Origin: Elysia marginata
Taxonomy: Eukaryota; Mollusca; Gastropoda; Plakobranchidae
DNA: 23,075 nt
Assembly: GCA_019649035.1 (NCBI GenBank)
Contig: BMAT01004845.1
Location: forward strand, 60,443 to 83,517
Direction of reading: 5' to 3'
In this document: one piece after another, positions 19,383 through 23,075 of the stretch
How the letters are laid out: the number at the start of each line of letters is the position of its first letter
Numbering within the stretch: position 1 is the first letter of the stretch
Notes under the pieces: model-generated
What the model saw: only the letters and a program-made list of their open reading frames with translations
Told to the model about the DNA's origin: nothing
Databases searched by the model: none
Translations under genes and position numbers: made by a program

Positions 19383-21121
19383 GAAATAATTAGATGAATT
19401 AGCTCAGGATGAACAAGATGCAGCGGCAAGTGGAAACTTACGGGAAGTTTTCAGCATCACCAAGAGGCTGTCACTCAGGAAACAAACCAAAAAAGGGCTA
19501 AGGGTGGAAAACTGTTGACAAACCAAATAGAGCAAAAGAGAATTTTGCGGAGCTGCTGAACCGCCCACCACCAGATAATCCACCAAATATTGGACAGGCA
19601 GAGGTGGATCTTGGAATAGATTTGGAACCTCCAAGTAAAGAGGAAATTCTAGCAGCAATTAAGAAACTAAGAAACAAGGCGGCAGGACTAGATGGAATAA
19701 CAGGAGACGCCCATAAAGGGAAGTTTGGAGTTCCCAGCAAAGGTTCTGACTGGATTATTTCAGAGAATATTGACAACAGAGGTGTTTCCTCAAGAATGGA
19801 AAGAAGGACATATTGTCAAACTCCCAAAGAAAGGGAATATTTAGAATGCGGAAACAACGGGGGCATAACCGTACTGTCCGTGCCAGGGAAAGTGTTTAAT
19901 GGAGTTTTACTGGAAAGACTAAAGGTGGCGCTTGTTGAGAAACTGAGAGAGGAACAAGCAAGATTTAGAAAAGGTAAATCATGTGAAGACCAGATAGCAG
20001 CACTCCGTATCATCAGGGAACACACGCTCGAGTGGAACTCACCTCTATGTATAGGTGAACTTTGTTGACTTCGAGAAAGCATTTGACAGCGCGGAAAGGG
20101 AAAGTTTATCGAAATTGTTGAGACATTTTGGAGTCCCGCAGAAGTTAATAGACCTAATAAGCAAAATGTATAACGGCACAACAGCAAGAGTCATTCAAGG
20201 AAGAGAGTTCAGATATTTTAAGTCATATTAAGACTGGGGTCATGCAGCGCTGCACTTATCACCATTTTTGTTTCCGATGGCTGGTATGAGAAGAGCTACT
20301 GAGGGGAAACAACAAGGAATTCAATGAACACTAACAAGTCAACGCGAGGACTTAGGCTTTGCTGATGGTATTGTGCTGCTTTCCCACAAACACCAACAAA
20401 TGCAAGAGAAAACTGCCACCCAGAACATAACTTCAAAAACTCTAGGACTTAAGATTCTCAGACTAGAAACTAAAAACAACAGACTAGTTACGCAGGAGGA
20501 TGAGGAATGAGAAGATGTTGACAGTTTCACTTACCTTGGAAATACCATCAACAACGAGGGAGGAGTAGAGGAAGACGTAAAGAAACGGCTACAGAAAACC
20601 CACCAAGCCTTTTAGGGCTGAAGAAGATAAGATCCAGTAAGATAATTAAGGAAAAGACAAAGATTGAGATCTTTAACTCAAATGTGAAGGCAGTCCTATT
20701 CTACGGAGCAGAGACATGGCGAGCTAATAAGACAACACTTCAGAAACTCCAGCCCTTCAGCAAGAGATGTATGAGACGAATCATCAGCATGCACTGGCCG
20801 GAAATCATAAGTAAAACTGACTTGTGGGAAAGAACACAGCAACAACCAATGGAGGTGGAGGTGTGGAAAAGATAGTAGACATGGATTGGGCACACTTTAA
20901 GGAAACCAAGGCATTGCATTACAAGGCATAGCTTGGTATGGAACCCACAGGGCTGCAGAGCCATAGTGAGACCAAGAATGACGTGGAGGAGAGAAACAGA
21001 GGCAGAGAAGACATAGTAAGAACTGGAAGAGATAGCACAAGATAGGATGGTGTGAAGGACCTTTGTCGGCGACCTGTGTTCCCGGGGAGCTGAGAGGCGA
21101 AGAGGAAGAAGAATTGAGTGA
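19383..21121 (+). pseudogene. LINE reverse transcriptase domain and C-terminus, multiply broken
   Basis: Copies element RNA into DNA in the live family. Recognisable blocks across three frames are LRNKAAGLDGI (near 19665), FPQEWKEGHIVKLPKKG (near 19785), GITVLSVPGKVFN (near 19860), FRKGKSCEDQIA (near 19962), motif A FVDFEKAFDS (Asp at 20067-20069), LSPFLF after a one-base insertion near 20257, and the active-site box, which reads FADG (20358-20369) instead of FADD. Motif B has GVMQRC where GVRQGC is expected. Downstream are FYGAETW (near 20700), WIGHTLRK (near 20885), and a Trp codon turned to TGA at 21053-21055. At least four frame changes and several stops make it a pseudogene. Confidence 0.9.
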
Positions 21122-21144
21122 ACATAACTTTGGAAAAAATATAG

Positions 21145-21152
21145 TAGGCCTA
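21145..21152. repeat. TAGGCCTA palindrome just after the LINE end
   Basis: One of six exact TAGGCCTA octamers in the window; here in the context GTAGGCCTATGTAG. Confidence 0.5.
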
Positions 21153-21223
21153 TGTAGCTTTGTTTTATGTTAGTCAATTGTTATAACTAAAGATTATTCG
21201 CGGGGTTTGGGGTGCAAATTCGG

Positions 21224-21397
21224 TACAGTGGAATCCACTTAAAAGTTAAAACCAACACCTTTACGTGAAACTCTTGTTTAAAGTCAACTCAGTTTGGCAG
21301 TCCAATTTTTTGTTATGATTTAAGTCATTCTTGTTTAAACTAAAGTTAAACACATTTTTTTCTGTCCTTAGGTGTTGCCTTTATCAGGATTCCACTG
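21224..21397 (-). mobile_element. MITE copy 3, same family, opposite orientation
   Basis: The element is 21226-21397 (172 bp). Read on the minus strand it starts CAGTGGAATCCTGATAAAGGCAAC and ends with the CAGTGGAATCCACTTAAA terminus. The internal GTTTAAAGTCAAC-type repeats are still recognisable but degraded. TA is present at the left flank (21224-21225); the right flank reads AT, so the duplication is mutated. It is the most diverged of the three copies. Confidence 0.8.
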
Positions 21398-22720
21398 ATT
21401 ATTTTAAAAAACCCAACAAAATACTTTTTTCGATTCTTTGAAATATTTTTTGTAATTCGTCCTTAAAATGACAAGGAAATCCTTTTCAAATTATTATTCT
21501 CTAGGTCTATTGTGCATTATTGCGGAGTATTATCGTGTGAAGAGAAGAGAATCGGTAAGGACATAAACAGAGAGAGATCTCAAATATGGAATTAGATACC
21601 TCTACAAATGTACTCGCTTAATGCCATTATTGGGACTAACAGGAACGCTTGTTTAAAGTCGAACCAGAGTCTTTGTCTTGGCTTTTAAAAAAGTTTCTTT
21701 ATTTATTTCCTCTTGTACTGGTTAAAGTCAACTGTTGTTTAACTTCTAGACTTTTTAGTATTTCCTAAGATTTTTTCCAAGAGGCGACTGTAAAACTAAA
21801 CAACAAGATAAATTTTCGAATTTGCTAATAACTATTTTTTAATTCAAAGTTTATCGCTACGTGATAGACTGTTTAGACATACTAAACAAAATAGGCATAC
21901 AACAGCGGTTTCTAGAAGTAGAATGAGTCAAAACCAACTCTCTTATTATGTTGAAAAGATTTTAAATTAAAAAATTTGTATTGCGTCAAAATTTGGTTGT
22001 TTAAACTTTTGTCTTATCGAGAACTTCGGTGTCTGTCTGTGTTCCCTGCCTTTGCTTCTCTTGAGGCAAAGATTAGGGTAAATTTTGTTTTGCTTTTTTT
22101 TTCGCAAACCCGGATACACTGATTTTGTATTTGCCTAGTAATGAGAAAATACACTTGAAAGCTACCAGCCATACGCTTGTTATTTAGGCCTAGATCTAGT
22201 TGCTCAGTAAAGAACCAACATCGATGATAGATTAAAACGTTTTTTTTATGACAAGCTTTCAGCGGACAATGAATGGAGTAGAAATTTCTGTGTTGTTTTA
22301 TTTTATTCAACAATTAATTTACGTAACACATTCACCCACTATTATAGCTTTCAATTATCCAAGTCGAGGTGGAAAGGGTTTTTTTACCTTATATTTAATG
22401 CCAGAGAAGAAGAAAACTGGGAAATCTTGTATGTCTTCTTGGGCTTATTATGTAAATACATGCAGTCAAAAACAATTACACTGTATCAAAAACTACAACA
22501 CACCAGTGGAATCTCTTTAAAATCAAATTGGTTAAGCAAAATAGATGTTGCAATCAGACCCGGTAACATGTAAATTGTTCTTCGTACCTCATAACTTTTC
22601 TCCTCTAGAAATTACCTTGACTTACCGAAATCTGTTTGTACCACACTGATATGGCAGTCCCTAGAATGTTCTAATTTCCTCCTAAAGAACCAAAATATGG
22701 TATTGTTGTAACAGTAGCCT
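21398..22720. other. AT-rich non-coding stretch
   Basis: No gene recognised; short frames on both strands near 22014-22520 lack family features. It may include decayed MITE remnants: CTTGTTTAAAGTCGAAC at about 21648 and GGTTAAAGTCAACTG at about 21719, plus a solo terminus-like CAGTGGAATCTCTTTAAA at about 22504. A TAGGCCTA/TAGATCTA pair lies at 22185-22198. Confidence 0.4.
22504..22522 (+). repeat. Possible solo MITE terminus
   Basis: CAGTGGAATCTCTTTAAAA resembles the CAGTGGAATCCACTTAAAG terminus of the three MITE copies. No matching right end is found before the window ends, so it is a remnant, a different related family, or chance. Confidence 0.3.
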
Positions 22721-22788
22721 TGCACAACAAGAACACCACAAATAACAGGTGCAGGGTATATTGTTGTAGTAAGCGCAGCACAGTAGTA

Positions 22789-22837
22789 GCAGAGCAGAGG
22801 CGTAGTAGTGGCACATGTAGTAGTAGTAGTAGTAGTT

Positions 22838-22891
<54 letters not shown>

Positions 22892-23075
22892 TCAGTAGTT
22901 GTTGTTGTTGTAGCAGCAGCAGTAGTAGCAGTAGTAGCGGCAGTGGTAGTAGTAGCAGCAGAAGCAGAAGCAGAGTAAAGGCGTAGTAGTGGTACATGTA
23001 GTACTAGTAGTACATGTAGTAGGCCTAGTAGTAGTAGTAGTACATGTAGTAGACCTAGTGGTAGTACACGTAGTA
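22789..23075 (+). repeat. (AGT)n microsatellite/minisatellite with higher-order period
   Basis: Pure AGT units run from about 22817 to 22890 with few interruptions, then degenerate AGC/AGT units, then AGT units mixed with TACATGTA and TAGGCCTA words to the window end. A block CGTAGTAGTGG.ACATGTAGTA occurs at 22801 and again at 22982, giving a higher-order period of 181 bp. The serine-rich (plus) and leucine-rich (minus) frames over it are translation artefacts of the triplet repeat. The array continues beyond the window. Confidence 0.92.

Larger units (their letters stand above)
17885..21125 (+). mobile_element. Near full-length degenerate non-LTR retrotransposon (LINE), endonuclease plus reverse transcriptase
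   Basis: About 3.24 kb, plus orientation, with a GC-richer 5' untranslated leader (about 17885-18235) followed by one ancestral reading frame broken by several indels. Domains in order are an AP-like endonuclease, a connector, reverse transcriptase, and a C-terminal region with IGHTLRK- and GRP-type basic motifs. The frame ends at a stop codon at 21119-21121, and the homology stops a few bases later, so the 3' untranslated end is very short or lost. This family is common in molluscs, corals and fish and is often mislabelled craniofacial development protein 2 in genome annotations. The exact left boundary and target-site duplication are not visible to me. The element cannot make active protein. 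Confidence 0.9.

Noticed and set aside
19404-21177. Several minus-strand frames across the LINE
   Set aside because: They are complements of the reverse-transcriptase coding strand, which has clear family homology.
22671-22997. Leucine-rich (minus) and serine-rich (plus) open frames
   Set aside because: Pure translation of the AGT triplet array; the frames start and stop with the repeat and have no other protein features.
1-23075. tRNA genes, CRISPR arrays or bacterial-type operons
   Set aside because: No matching A and B box pair, no spaced direct-repeat array and no co-directional gene series was found.

Overview
This is eukaryotic, metazoan, AT-rich DNA of low gene density. The evidence is a spliced regulatory gene with a SERTA domain, a decayed animal-type non-LTR retrotransposon (LINE), short inverted-repeat DNA transposons and abundant microsatellites. 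The dispersed palindromes TACATGTA, TAGATCTA and TAGGCCTA and the LINE family suggest a marine invertebrate, most likely a mollusc (perhaps a gastropod). That assignment is inference from sequence style, not from a marker gene.

Layout. Positions 1-5231 are non-coding: the 5' flank and/or first intron of the one clear gene. They hold a nested foldback repeat (1887-2205), a perfect 23-bp tandem duplication (1063-1108), a diverged direct repeat (about 1550/2591), a cluster of TAGATCTA palindromes and two YY1-like candidate promoter spots (about 375-395 and 4160-4172). At 5231 a strong 3' splice site opens the exon that carries the whole coding sequence (5236-6396, 386 aa) of a SERTA-domain transcriptional regulator. 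It is followed by a very long T-rich stretch to about 13.5-14.0 kb that probably contains its 3' UTR: there is an AU-rich element close to the stop codon and several AATAAA signals.

From 14.1 kb onward the window is accessory, repeat-dominated DNA. Three copies of a roughly 175-bp Tc1/mariner/pogo-like MITE lie at 14132, 17378 and, inverted, 21226. A roughly 1-kb foldback element with arms of about 220 bp lies at 14691-15711. A minus-strand open frame with a signal-peptide-like start (15634-16041) runs into its right arm. Simple repeats (TTTG)n and (CT)n follow. An almost full-length but dead LINE (about 17885-21125) carries endonuclease and reverse-transcriptase domains with several frameshifts and altered catalytic residues. 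The window ends in an (AGT)n array with a higher-order period of about 181 bp.

The only gene supported with confidence is the SERTA-domain gene. I found no operon, CRISPR array, tRNA or rRNA, and no convincing new biological system. The most unusual items are the internal architecture of the MITE family, the two foldback repeats, and the excess of self-complementary TA-NNNN-TA octamers.
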